A DNA stretch of 64,000 nucleotides from Vescimonas sanitatis. Lineage in GTDB: Bacteria > Bacillota > Clostridia > Oscillospirales > Oscillospiraceae. This document shows positions 53,351 through 61,277 of the stretch, piece after piece. The translations under genes and the position numbers were made by a program. Under the pieces are notes generated by a model. That model saw nothing but the letters and a program-made list of their open reading frames with translations. It was not told where the DNA came from and did not search any database. The first letter of the stretch is position 1; each line of letters opens with the position of its first letter. The stretch spans positions 196,640 to 260,639 of the forward strand of contig NZ_JBMGPW010000004.1 in NCBI RefSeq assembly GCF_049060325.1, given 5' to 3'.

Positions 53351-53788
53351 TTATCCCGCCATGATCTCAAATTTGAGCACGCCCTCCGCCGCGGCGGCAC
53401 GGGTCATCAGATCATCCAGCTCCTCGGACATATCGCCCGTCTCCGCGGAGATGGTCACGCCGGCGCAGCCGTTGGTGGGGATGGTCTGGTTGATGGTCAG
53501 GATGTTGGCGCCGGAATTGGCGAAGATGGACAGGTAGTTGGACAGCACGCCGGGGTTGTCCTTCAGCAGGGCATAAAAGGTGATGATATGCCCCGCGTGC
53601 ATATTCTGGAAGGGCTGTACGGCATCCTTGTATTTATAGAAGGCGCTGCGGCTGATGCCCACCTGGCGGGCAGCGTCGCCCACGGTGGCGGCCTCGCCTA
53701 CCTGCAGCATCCGTTTGGCCTCGGCTACCCGGAGAAAGACCTCCGGCAGAGCGTCGGCGGCGACTAAGTAAAATTTCTGTTTCTCCAT
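53351..53788 (-). CDS. ACT-domain protein (PheB/UPF0735-like)
   Basis: A 145-residue protein with an N-terminal helix-turn-helix-like segment (ATVGDAARQVGISRSAFYKY, about 33-52) and a C-terminal ACT domain (about 68-142, HIITFYALLKDNPGVLSNYL). This layout is that of the PheB/UPF0735 family, thought to sense an amino acid, often near phenylalanine or homoserine genes. None are adjacent here. Start ATG 53788 has GAGGAACG upstream. Confidence 0.88.
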   Translation of the reverse strand: MEKQKFYLVAADALPEVFLRVAEAKRMLQVGEAATVGDAARQVGISRSAFYKYKDAVQPFQNMHAGHIITFYALLKDNPGVLSNYLSIFANSGANILTINQTIPTNGCAGVTISAETGDMSEELDDLMTRAAAAEGVLKFEIMAG

Positions 53789-54333
53789 ATCGTTCCTCCT
53801 CGTGTCCGCCGCTTGCGAACAACTGTATTCACATCATAGCACACCTGCCGGCAGAGCGCAAGAGTCTTTTTTGCGCCGTGACGGAAAAGTTGCGCCGCGC
53901 CGCCGTTGTCCCGTTGTGCAGTTTGTCGGGGGCGTGGGCGAAAAGCCCTGGGGGACAGGTGGTTTCACGGTTATTCAACAGCGTGTCGTCCGATAAGCGT
54001 GTGCAGCAAATGAATATGCACGCAAGTATACACGCATAAGAGTAAAAGCCGCCTGATTATGTCTATTAACTGTGTTTTTGCAACTTTTTACGAGAATTAT
54101 CAGGTAACATAACGCTGGTGGAAAAAGGTGTGGAAACTGTGCAAAACCCTATACACAAAGGGCTGCGCCCGGTTGCGGCCGGGTTATTTTTTGTGTAAAC
54201 CAGTCAATATTTCAGGGGACCTAACATTTCTTGCGGAAGCGGCGGGGAATGGGGCGTGTGAGCGCTTGCAAAACGCCTGCCGATACTATATAATGTATAA
54301 TGAATTGTGATCGGTATACACCGGAGGATAGAT
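53789..54333. other. 545-nt intergenic region with topoisomerase promoter
   Basis: No gene is convincing. The middle (53990-54130) is AT-rich with repeated TGCA/GTATAC-like words. A small hairpin CCCGGttgcggCCGGG plus T-run lies at 54168-54190. A near-perfect promoter TTGCAA (54266-54271), 17-nt spacer, TATAAT (54289-54294) drives the parE-like gene. Confidence 0.6.
54266..54294 (+). promoter_or_regulatory. Promoter of the parE/parC-like pair
   Basis: TTGCAA, 17-nt spacer, TATAAT; the RBS GGAGG follows at 54322. Confidence 0.88.
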
Positions 54334-56334
54334 ATGGCAAAGAAAGCGACTTATGATAATGAAAGTATCTCCAGTCTGAAAGGGGCGGACCGGGTACGGA
54401 AGCGTCCCGGCGTCATCTTTGGCTCCGATGGGTTGGAGGGCTGCGAGCACGCGGTATTCGAGATACTGTCCAACGCCATCGACGAGGCCCGGGGCGGCCA
54501 CGGCAAGCTCATCACCGTGACCCGGTTCGCCGACCGGTCCATCCAGGTGGAGGACCAGGGCCGGGGCTGCCCGGTGGACTGGAACGAAAAAGAGGGACGC
54601 TACAACTGGGAGCTGGTGTTCTGTGAGCTGTACGCCGGCGGCAAGTACGACAACGAGAACAGCGAGAACTACGAGTTCTCTCTGGGCTTGAACGGCCTGG
54701 GTTCCTGCGCCACCCAGTACGCCTCCCGCTATATGGACGTGACCGTGTGGCGCGACGGGAAGGAGTACCGGCTGCACTTTGAGCGCGGCGAGATCGCGGG
54801 CAAGCTGGAGGTCAGCGAACAGACCGGCAATAGAAAGCGTACAGGCACCACCATCCGCTGGCTGCCGGACCTGGACGTGTTTACCGATATCGATATCCCC
54901 GTGGACTACTACCGGGACGTGATGCGGCGGCAGGCGGTGGTCAACGCCGGCGTGACCTTCCGGCTGAAAAACGAGACAGCCGCCGGAAAGTTCGAGACAG
55001 AAGAGTTCGTCTACGAGCACGGTATCGAGGATTACATCCGGGAGCTGGCGGGTCTGGATGCCCTGACGGAGCCGGTGTACTGGGAGGCGGAGCGCCGGGG
55101 CCGGGATCGGCCGGACAAGCCGGAGTACAAGGTGAAGCTCAGCGTGGCGCTGTGCTTCTCCAACAAGACCGCCCTGTGCGAATACTACCACAACTCCAGC
55201 TTCCTGGAACACGGCGGCAGCCCGGAGAAGGCCACCCGCTCGGCCATGGTGTCGGCCATCGACAAATACCTGCGGGACAACAACAAGTACGTCAAGGGCG
55301 AGGCCAAGATCACCTTCCCGGACGTGCAGGACTGCCTGATCCTGGTCAGCAGCAGCTTTTCCACCCAGACCAGCTACGAAAACCAGACCAAGAAGGCCAT
55401 CACCAACAAGTTCATCCAGGAGGCCATGACGGAGTTCCTTCGCAGCCGGCTGGAGATATACTTCATCGAGAACCGTGACGCGGCGGAGAAGATCGCCGCT
55501 CAGGTGCTCATCAACAAGCGCAGCCGCGAGACGGCGGAGCGCACCCGCATCAACCAGAAGAAAAAGCTTACCGAGAAGATCGACATTGCCAACCGGGTGC
55601 AGAAGTTCGTGGACTGCCGCACCAAGGACGTGGAGCGCCGCGAGATATACATCGTGGAGGGCGACTCCGCCCTGGGCGCCTGCAAGCAGTCCCGCGACGC
55701 GGAATTTCAGGGTCTCATGCCCGTCCGCGGCAAGATCCTCAACTGCCTGAAGGCGGACTATCCCCGTATCTTCAAAAGCGACGTCATCACCGACCTGATG
55801 AAGGTGCTGGGCTGCGGCGTGGAGGTCAGCGGCAAGGCCGTCAAGGACCTGAACCAGTTTGACCTGAGCAACCTCCGCTGGAGCAAGGTGGTCATCTGCA
55901 CCGATGGCGACGTGGACGGCTTCCAGATCCGCACGCTGATCCTGACCATGCTCTACCGGCTGTGCCCCACCCTGATCCGGGAGGGCTACGTCTATATCGC
56001 CGAGACGCCCCTGTTCGAGATCACCTGCAAAGAGAAGTCCGGCGAAAAGACCTGGTTTGCCTACTCTGAGAAGGAGAAGGCGGATATCCTGAAAAAGCTG
56101 GAAGGCAAGAAGGTCAATGTCCAGCGCTCCAAAGGACTGGGCGAGAACGACCCGGAGATGATGTGGATGACCACCATGTCGCCGGAGACGCGGCGGCTCA
56201 TCCGGGTGCTGCCGGAGGACGCCGAGGAGACGGCCCGGGTATTTGACCTGCTGCTGGGCGATAACCTGTCCGGCAGAAAGGACTATATCGCTGAAAATGG
56301 CTATAAGTACCTTGATATGATCGATGTAAGCTGA
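54334..56334 (+). CDS. Type II topoisomerase subunit B (ParE/GyrB-like paralogue)
   Basis: A 666-residue ATPase subunit. GHKL motifs: EILSNAIDEARGG with the catalytic Glu, and GLNGLGSCATQY; a transducer domain; and a TOPRIM domain with EGDSALGACKQSRDAEFQGL and DGDVDGFQI. The EGDSALG form departs from the usual EGDSAGG. It lacks the long GyrB insertion. It is paired with the A subunit at 56526, not with recF, gyrA or dnaA, so it is probably the second (topo IV-like) enzyme. Start ATG 54334 is behind CGGAGG. Confidence 0.9.
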   Translation: MAKKATYDNESISSLKGADRVRKRPGVIFGSDGLEGCEHAVFEILSNAIDEARGGHGKLITVTRFADRSIQVEDQGRGCPVDWNEKEGRYNWELVFCELYAGGKYDNENSENYEFSLGLNGLGSCATQYASRYMDVTVWRDGKEYRLHFERGEIAGKLEVSEQTGNRKRTGTTIRWLPDLDVFTDIDIPVDYYRDVMRRQAVVNAGVTFRLKNETAAGKFETEEFVYEHGIEDYIRELAGLDALTEPVYWEAERRGRDRPDKPEYKVKLSVALCFSNKTALCEYYHNSSFLEHGGSPEKATRSAMVSAIDKYLRDNNKYVKGEAKITFPDVQDCLILVSSSFSTQTSYENQTKKAITNKFIQEAMTEFLRSRLEIYFIENRDAAEKIAAQVLINKRSRETAERTRINQKKKLTEKIDIANRVQKFVDCRTKDVERREIYIVEGDSALGACKQSRDAEFQGLMPVRGKILNCLKADYPRIFKSDVITDLMKVLGCGVEVSGKAVKDLNQFDLSNLRWSKVVICTDGDVDGFQIRTLILTMLYRLCPTLIREGYVYIAETPLFEITCKEKSGEKTWFAYSEKEKADILKKLEGKKVNVQRSKGLGENDPEMMWMTTMSPETRRLIRVLPEDAEETARVFDLLLGDNLSGRKDYIAENGYKYLDMIDVS

Positions 56335-56335
56335 C

Positions 56336-56437
56336 AAAGGCGTATCTCTTGCGCCAATACTTTGTTGCAGCGGCTTGCCATACACAAAGTATGGCTGCGC
56401 CCCTGCGCCTTGTCTTGGCGGAAGATCTGACGCCTTT
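56336..56437. repeat. 102-nt inverted-repeat element between parE- and parC-like genes
   Basis: The ends AAAGGCGTATCTCTTGCGCC and (as reverse complement) AAAGGCGTCAGATCTTCCGCC form imperfect arms, with internal pairing TACTTTG / CAAAGTA. It starts 2 nt after the parE-like stop codon, splitting an otherwise close gene pair. I know no protein here; it looks like a small dispersed non-coding repeat. Confidence 0.65.
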
Positions 56438-56525
56438 GCCGGTGCTCCGGACATCTGCTCCGTGCAAAGCTATAAAGAAAAGGCCTGCGGCAGCAGGCTT
56501 TAGACAGTGAAAGGACACCGTTCCT

Positions 56526-58766
56526 ATGGCAAAAAAGAAAACCGAGGAAAAAGAAATACGGCACGCGGGCGATCCCAACGTGATGGGCCTGCGGGGCGCT
56601 GTGGTGGAACAGCCCATCACCGCCACGCTGGACGAGAACTATATGCCCTACGCCATGTCGGTCATCGTCAGCCGCGCCATCCCGGAGATCGACGGCTTCA
56701 AGCCCTCCCACCGAAAGCTGCTGTACACCATGTACAAGATGGGCCTGTTGACCGGCAGCCGCACCAAGAGCGCCAATATCGTGGGCCAGACCATGCGCCT
56801 GAACCCCCACGGCGACCAGGCCATCTACGAGACCATGGTCCGCCTGGCCAAGGGCAACGAGTCCCTGCTGCACCCCTTTGTGGACAGCAAGGGCAACTTC
56901 GGCAAGGTGTACTCCCGGGACATGGCCTATGCCGCCAGCCGGTACACCGAGGCCAAGCTGGCCCCCATCTGCGCCGAGCTGTTCCGTGATCTGGACTGCG
57001 ATGCCGTGGACTTTGTGGACAACTACGACAACACCACCAAGGAGCCGGCGCTGCTGCCCACCACCTATCCCAATGTGCTGGTGTCCGCCAACCAGGGCAT
57101 CGCCGTGGGCATGGCCAGCCAGATCTGCGGCTTTAATCTGGGTGAGGTGTGCGATACCACCATCGCCTATCTGAAAAACCCCGCCCACGACATCACCTCC
57201 ACGCTGCTGGCACCGGATTTTCCCACCGGCGGCCAGATCATCTGTGACGGCGACGATCTGCGGGCCATTTACAGCACCGGCCGCGGCGGCCTGAAGGTCC
57301 GCGCCCGATGGCGGTACGATAAGAAGGAAAACGTCGTCGAGGTGTACGAGATCCCCTACTCCACCACCATCGAGGCCATTCTGGACAAGGTGGCGGAGCT
57401 GGTGAAAGCCGGCAAGGTCAAGGAGATCGTCGATATGCGCGACGAGACGGACCTCAGCGGCCTGAAGCTGGCCATCGACCTGAAGCGGGGCGTGGACCCG
57501 GACAAGCTTATGGCCAAGCTGTACCGGCTGACGCCTCTGCAGGATACCGTCAGCTGCAACTTCAACATCCTCATCGCCGGTATGCCCCGCGTGCTGGGCG
57601 TGGGCGGAATCCTGGAGGAGTGGACCGCCTGGCGCACCGACTGCGTCAAGCGGCGGGTGTACTTTATCCTGAATAAGAAAAAGGAAAAGCTTCACCTTTT
57701 GCAGGGCCTGAAGCGCATCCTGCTGGATATCGACCGGGCCATCCGGATCATCCGTGAGACGGAGGAGGAAGCCGAGGTCATCCCCAACCTGATGATCGGC
57801 TTCGGCATCGATCAGGTGCAGGCGGAGTACGTGGCGGAGATCAAGCTGCGGAACATCAACAAGGAGTACATTCTCAAGCGGGTGGCGGAGACCAGCGCCC
57901 TGCAGGACGAGATCGAGGACCTGGAGGATACTCTGGCCAAGCCGGGCCGCATCCGCAAGATCATCATCAACGAGCTGGAGGACGTGAAGAAGAAGTACGC
58001 CATGCCCCGGCGGACGGAGATCGTATACAGTCACGAGATGCCGGAGGAGCCGGACGAGGAGCCGGTGGAGGACTACCCCGTCCACCTGTTCCTGAGCCGG
58101 GAGGGCTATTTCAAGAAGATCACGCCCCAGTCCCTGCGGATGTCCGGCGAGCAGAAGTACAAGGAGGGCGACAGCCTGCGGCAGTACTTCGAGGCCGCCA
58201 ACAGCACGGAGCTGCTGCTGTTCACGGATAAGTGCCAGGTGTACAAGAGCCGTGCCAGTGAGTTCGGCGAGACGAAGGCCTCCGCCCTGGGCGACTACCT
58301 GCCCGCCAAGCTGGGCATGGACGCCGGCGAGAATGTGATCTGGCTGTGCCTGCCGGGAGATTACAGCGGCAGCGTGGTGTTTTTCTTTGAGAACGGCCGT
58401 GCCGCCCGTGTGGCGCTGAGCGCCTACGCCACGGTGTCCAATCGGCGGAAGCTCACTGGCGCCTACTGCGACAAGTTCCCGTTGGTGTGCGCCGTACACC
58501 TGACGGAGGATACGGAGCTGGCGCTGGAGACCAACGAGCCCCGGGCTCTGCTGGTGCACACGGCGCTGCTCTCGCCCAAGACCACCCGTTCTACCCAGGG
58601 CGTGCAGGTGATGAACATCAAGCCCAAGTACCGGCTGGAAAAGGTGCTTCCCGCGGTGGAATGCGGCATCGTCAACGGTGCCCGCTACCGGACGCGGACC
58701 ATCCCCGCGGCGGGTGCGCTCCTGAAGCCGGAGGACAGCGAGGAGAAGCAGCTGGAGCTGCTGTAA
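56526..58766 (+). CDS. Type II topoisomerase subunit A (ParC/GyrA-like paralogue)
   Basis: A 746-residue breakage-reunion subunit. The catalytic Tyr is Y140 in YAASRYTEAKL. The quinolone-binding helix reads HGDQAIYE, so the usual Ser after GD is Gln (residue 98) and the acidic residue four later is Glu. A tower/coiled-coil part follows (DEIEDLEDTLAKPGRIRKII), and the C-terminal domain is shorter than that of a full gyrase and lacks a clear GyrA box, which favours a decatenase role. AAAGG precedes ATG 56526. Confidence 0.9.
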   Translation: MAKKKTEEKEIRHAGDPNVMGLRGAVVEQPITATLDENYMPYAMSVIVSRAIPEIDGFKPSHRKLLYTMYKMGLLTGSRTKSANIVGQTMRLNPHGDQAIYETMVRLAKGNESLLHPFVDSKGNFGKVYSRDMAYAASRYTEAKLAPICAELFRDLDCDAVDFVDNYDNTTKEPALLPTTYPNVLVSANQGIAVGMASQICGFNLGEVCDTTIAYLKNPAHDITSTLLAPDFPTGGQIICDGDDLRAIYSTGRGGLKVRARWRYDKKENVVEVYEIPYSTTIEAILDKVAELVKAGKVKEIVDMRDETDLSGLKLAIDLKRGVDPDKLMAKLYRLTPLQDTVSCNFNILIAGMPRVLGVGGILEEWTAWRTDCVKRRVYFILNKKKEKLHLLQGLKRILLDIDRAIRIIRETEEEAEVIPNLMIGFGIDQVQAEYVAEIKLRNINKEYILKRVAETSALQDEIEDLEDTLAKPGRIRKIIINELEDVKKKYAMPRRTEIVYSHEMPEEPDEEPVEDYPVHLFLSREGYFKKITPQSLRMSGEQKYKEGDSLRQYFEAANSTELLLFTDKCQVYKSRASEFGETKASALGDYLPAKLGMDAGENVIWLCLPGDYSGSVVFFFENGRAARVALSAYATVSNRRKLTGAYCDKFPLVCAVHLTEDTELALETNEPRALLVHTALLSPKTTRSTQGVQVMNIKPKYRLEKVLPAVECGIVNGARYRTRTIPAAGALLKPEDSEEKQLELL

Positions 58767-58790
58767 CGAGACGGAAAGGAGGGCACGGAC

Positions 58791-59429
58791 ATGGTAAAGA
58801 GATGGTGCGCGGCGCTGCTGTGCGCGCTGCTGACGGTGTCGCTGACCGGCTGCGGCAGCCTGCTGAATCGGGAGTGGTACGAGGTCAAGGACCACAGTCC
58901 TACCTATTACGAGGGCGAGGGACGGGACGTGCTGCGGGCGGACACGTATCAGGATCTGGTGAACAATATCCTCATCTTCGTGGGCAACCACGCGGAGGAG
59001 GGGACCATCTGGCTCTATTACGCCCAGGAGGGGCTGGATGCCGGCGACGCGGCGGAGAAGGCCTGCCGCGAGGTGGAGAAGGACACGCCCATGGGCTCCT
59101 ATGCGGTGTCCTATATCCAGTACACCGTGGACGATTCCGCCCGGAATTACAGCGAGATCACCGTGACCATCGGCTATAAGAAGACCGAGCAGCAGCTCAT
59201 CGACATCGTCCATGCCACCAATGTCTCTGCTCTGCACGATCTGCTGACCGAGGCGGCCCAGGCGGGCAAAACGGAGCTGGTGGTGCAGCTGAGCGCCTTT
59301 GAAGGACAGTCCTATCAGGTGCAGCAGACGGTGTACCAGGTGCAGAGCGCCATGGGCGGCAGCGGCTGGATGACGAATTTCTATCCCAACGCCGCCAATG
59401 CCGGCGTGGTGGAGATCCTCATGCGGTAG
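58791..59429 (+). CDS. Predicted lipoprotein of unknown function
   Basis: A 212-residue exported protein. Signal peptide (about 1-20) with lipobox VSLTGC, Cys about residue 21. The mature part has no recognised domain; it contains TYQDLVNNILIFVGNHAEEG and a repeated beta-alpha look, with a C-terminal QQTVYQVQSAMGGSGW. AAAGGAGGG lies before ATG 58791, 24 nt after the topoisomerase subunit, so it may be co-transcribed. Confidence 0.8.
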   Translation: MVKRWCAALLCALLTVSLTGCGSLLNREWYEVKDHSPTYYEGEGRDVLRADTYQDLVNNILIFVGNHAEEGTIWLYYAQEGLDAGDAAEKACREVEKDTPMGSYAVSYIQYTVDDSARNYSEITVTIGYKKTEQQLIDIVHATNVSALHDLLTEAAQAGKTELVVQLSAFEGQSYQVQQTVYQVQSAMGGSGWMTNFYPNAANAGVVEILMR

Positions 59430-59475
59430 CCCGTGCCGCGACGGCAGCGTTTTTACAAAAAATAAAAATGCAGGG

Positions 59476-59504
59476 TTGACAAGCAGCGTGTTTTCTGCTA
59501 CAAT
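59476..59504 (+). promoter_or_regulatory. Promoter of tRNA-Gly
   Basis: TTGACA (59476-59481), 17-nt spacer, TACAAT (59499-59504), 13 nt before the tRNA. Confidence 0.92.
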
Positions 59505-59517
59505 CTACCTTGCGTTT

Positions 59518-59593
59518 GCGGGCGTAGCTCATCTGGTAGAGCGCGACCTTGCCAAGGTCGAGGTAGCGAGTTCGAGCCTCGTCGCCCGCTCCA
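59518..59593 (+). tRNA. tRNA-Gly (anticodon GCC)
   Basis: A 76-nt cloverleaf: acceptor GCGGGCG, D arm GCTCATCTGGTAGAGC, anticodon stem-loop CGACCTTGCCAAGGTCG giving GCC, T arm GAGTTCGAGCCTC, and an encoded CCA. Confidence 0.96.
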
Positions 59594-59915
59594 AAAAGAA
59601 ACACCACCCGTCAGGATGGTGTTTTCTTTTTGGAATGTCGCGGGCAGGCTTGAACTTGCTGCCTCGACCTGCGCGCAGCGCGTTAAATCAAGAGGTCCGG
59701 CAGGGCTCCTGCGAATGGCTCTGCCATTCGTGGGATGCCGGTAGCGAGTCGAGCCTCGTTACGTTTTTTACTTTTGCGGTATGCGGGAGTGCAGACAACA
59801 AAGCCTGTGGGCAATCACAAAAAGAAACACCATCCGTCAGGATGGTGTTTTCTTTTTGGAATGCCGCGGGCAGGCTTGAACTCGCTGCCTCGACCTGCGC
59901 GCAGCGCGTTAGATC
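59593..59915 (+). repeat. Duplicated tRNA-Gly downstream region
   Basis: A block of about 97 nt occurs at 59593-59689 and again at 59819-59915 with only a few substitutions. Each copy starts with a terminator hairpin (arms AAACACCA / TGGTGTTT) and ends CTGCGCGCAGCGCGTTA. Between them, 59740-59763 (GGTAGCGAGTCGAGCCTCGT) is a decayed copy of the tRNA 3' half. The whole is a degenerate tandem duplication of tRNA end plus terminator. Confidence 0.8.
59595..59631 (+). terminator. Terminator after tRNA-Gly
   Basis: The stem AAAGAAACACCA / TGGTGTTTTCTTT (the GU-containing copy) ends in a T-run, directly after the CCA. A second copy is at 59821-59857. Confidence 0.88.
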
Positions 59916-59942
59916 CAGCGCTATGAGAGCTCCCCGTGCGGG

Positions 59943-59972
59943 GATTATGCCGAGAAAATAGTTATTCCGAAG
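59943..59972 (+). repeat. Left terminal inverted repeat of the RIT element
   Basis: A 30-bp sequence beginning GATTATGCCGAGAAAATAGT and ending CCGAAG; it is the exact reverse complement of 63971-64000. A copy at 60140-60169 is the assembly echo. Confidence 0.95.
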
Positions 59973-60027
59973 TAATCGCTGCAAACCCTGTAGTACAAGG
60001 CGTTACCAGCAAAAACTTCGGAATAAC
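59961..60027. repeat. Left subterminal paired recombinase sites
   Basis: GTTATTCCGAAG (59961-59972) and its inverse CTTCGGAATAAC (60016-60027) face each other across 43 nt. The right end has the same arrangement across 42 nt (63917-63982), and the intervening sequences also share words such as TACAAGG and GCAAAAA. Confidence 0.85.
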
Positions 60028-60137
60028 ATAATCGGCATATATAGAACAATAGGATTAGAGCAGACCAGATAACTTCAAAATCATTTCCTCGTTATCAGCC
60101 CAAATCTCATCCGGTACGGGCTTGGTTCCGCGGACAG

Positions 60138-60138
60138 N
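60138..60138. other. Single N: scaffold join inside the RIT element
   Basis: The 196 bases before N (59942-60137) equal the 196 bases after it (60139-60334), including the left TIR and the end of the third recombinase gene. This marks two contigs joined without merging a shared end. Confidence 0.93.
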
Positions 60139-60251
60139 GGATTATGCCGAGAAAATAGTTATTCCGAAGTAATCGCTGCAAACCCTGTAGTACAAGGCGT
60201 TACCAGCAAAAACTTCGGAATAACATAATCGGCATATATAGAACAATAGGA

Positions 60252-61277
60252 TTAGAGCAGACCAGATAACTTCAAAATCATTTCCTCGTTATCAGCCCAA
60301 ATCTCATCCGGTACGGGCTTGGTTCCGCGGACAGCATCAGCTTTCTGAATTGCGGCACGTTTCATCTCGGTATCCGCATAAGCATAGATCATTGTTGTCT
60401 CAACCTGTGCATGGCCAAGATATTGGGAAAGAAGTACCATGGGCATCCCGGATTGGTATAAGTGCATCGCCCGTGTGTGCCGCATCATGTGCGGATGGAT
60501 ATGTTCAGGAACTTCCTGACAAACCGCCTTTGCCATGCTCCCATACTTCGCAAAGAATGCTGCTACCGTATCAGGAGACATCTTTTGCTGCCTCCCATGG
60601 ATCACGGTATAGAACAACGGTGCCTCACTGTAGTCATCCTTGTTGGGATGGAATTTGTTCAGATACTGTTTGCAGTGTTGGACTGTTCTGTTCAGCAACG
60701 GCACTGTACGGGTTTTTCGTCCCTTACCATGCAAGTACGCAATTGGATGTTTTGCGTCAAGACGCAGGTCACAGACCTTCATATCGAGAAGCTCACTGCA
60801 TCGGGCAGCGGTATCATACATGAGGATCATGAATACAAGATTCCGCTGGTCTTTCTGCCTGGAAGGATTGGGCTGTTGAAGCAGCGCGGTCAACGCCGGT
60901 TCGGTCAGGAATTCAACGATTCGCCCGTGAGCCTCCTTGGAGGGAATATTGCAGGCAGAAAGATACAATGACGTCTGCGTACAATCGATTTGTCCAGCGA
61001 AGTCCAGGAAAGACCGCAATGCCATTAAACGCTGGTTGCGGGTAGAGACACTACATCCCCGCGCCTTTTCCAGCCAGGTTAGGAAGTTAAGAATGACGTC
61101 CCGGTCAACACGAGAGAAGGTCAGCTCAGCAGCTCCAATCCCTATCTCATCCCTCATATAAGCCACGAAAATATTGAGTGTCTGTCTGTAGGAGAGAATC
61201 GTATTTTTACTAAGGCAGCGCTGCTTGGGCAGATAGTCCAGCAGAAAACGCCGGATTGCATCAAAGAAATCACTCAT
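60252..61277 (-). CDS. RIT tyrosine recombinase, third gene
   Basis: A 341-residue integrase-family recombinase with an N-terminal SAM-like core-binding domain (about 8-100) and a C-terminal catalytic domain. The active site appears complete: Arg159 in TAARCSELL, Lys185 in GKGRKTR, His263 and Arg266 in HPHMMRHT, His289 in YLGH and nucleophile Tyr298 in MIYAYAD. Its start overlaps the stop of the second gene by 8 nt. The last 27 codons are also found at 60055-60137 as the assembly echo. Confidence 0.92.
   Translation of the reverse strand: MSDFFDAIRRFLLDYLPKQRCLSKNTILSYRQTLNIFVAYMRDEIGIGAAELTFSRVDRDVILNFLTWLEKARGCSVSTRNQRLMALRSFLDFAGQIDCTQTSLYLSACNIPSKEAHGRIVEFLTEPALTALLQQPNPSRQKDQRNLVFMILMYDTAARCSELLDMKVCDLRLDAKHPIAYLHGKGRKTRTVPLLNRTVQHCKQYLNKFHPNKDDYSEAPLFYTVIHGRQQKMSPDTVAAFFAKYGSMAKAVCQEVPEHIHPHMMRHTRAMHLYQSGMPMVLLSQYLGHAQVETTMIYAYADTEMKRAAIQKADAVRGTKPVPDEIWADNEEMILKLSGLL

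Noticed and set aside
54128..54310. A 60-codon open frame upstream of the parE-like gene
   Set aside because: No RBS, it covers the promoter of the next gene, and it shows no protein-like pattern.
56301..59237. A 978-codon open frame antisense to the topoisomerase A subunit and the lipoprotein
   Set aside because: It is antisense to two well-supported genes, crosses the intergenic repeat and has biased shadow composition.
60055..60137. A second, truncated recombinase gene end and a second left TIR at 60140
   Set aside because: Both belong to the 196-bp identical overlap on either side of N60138.
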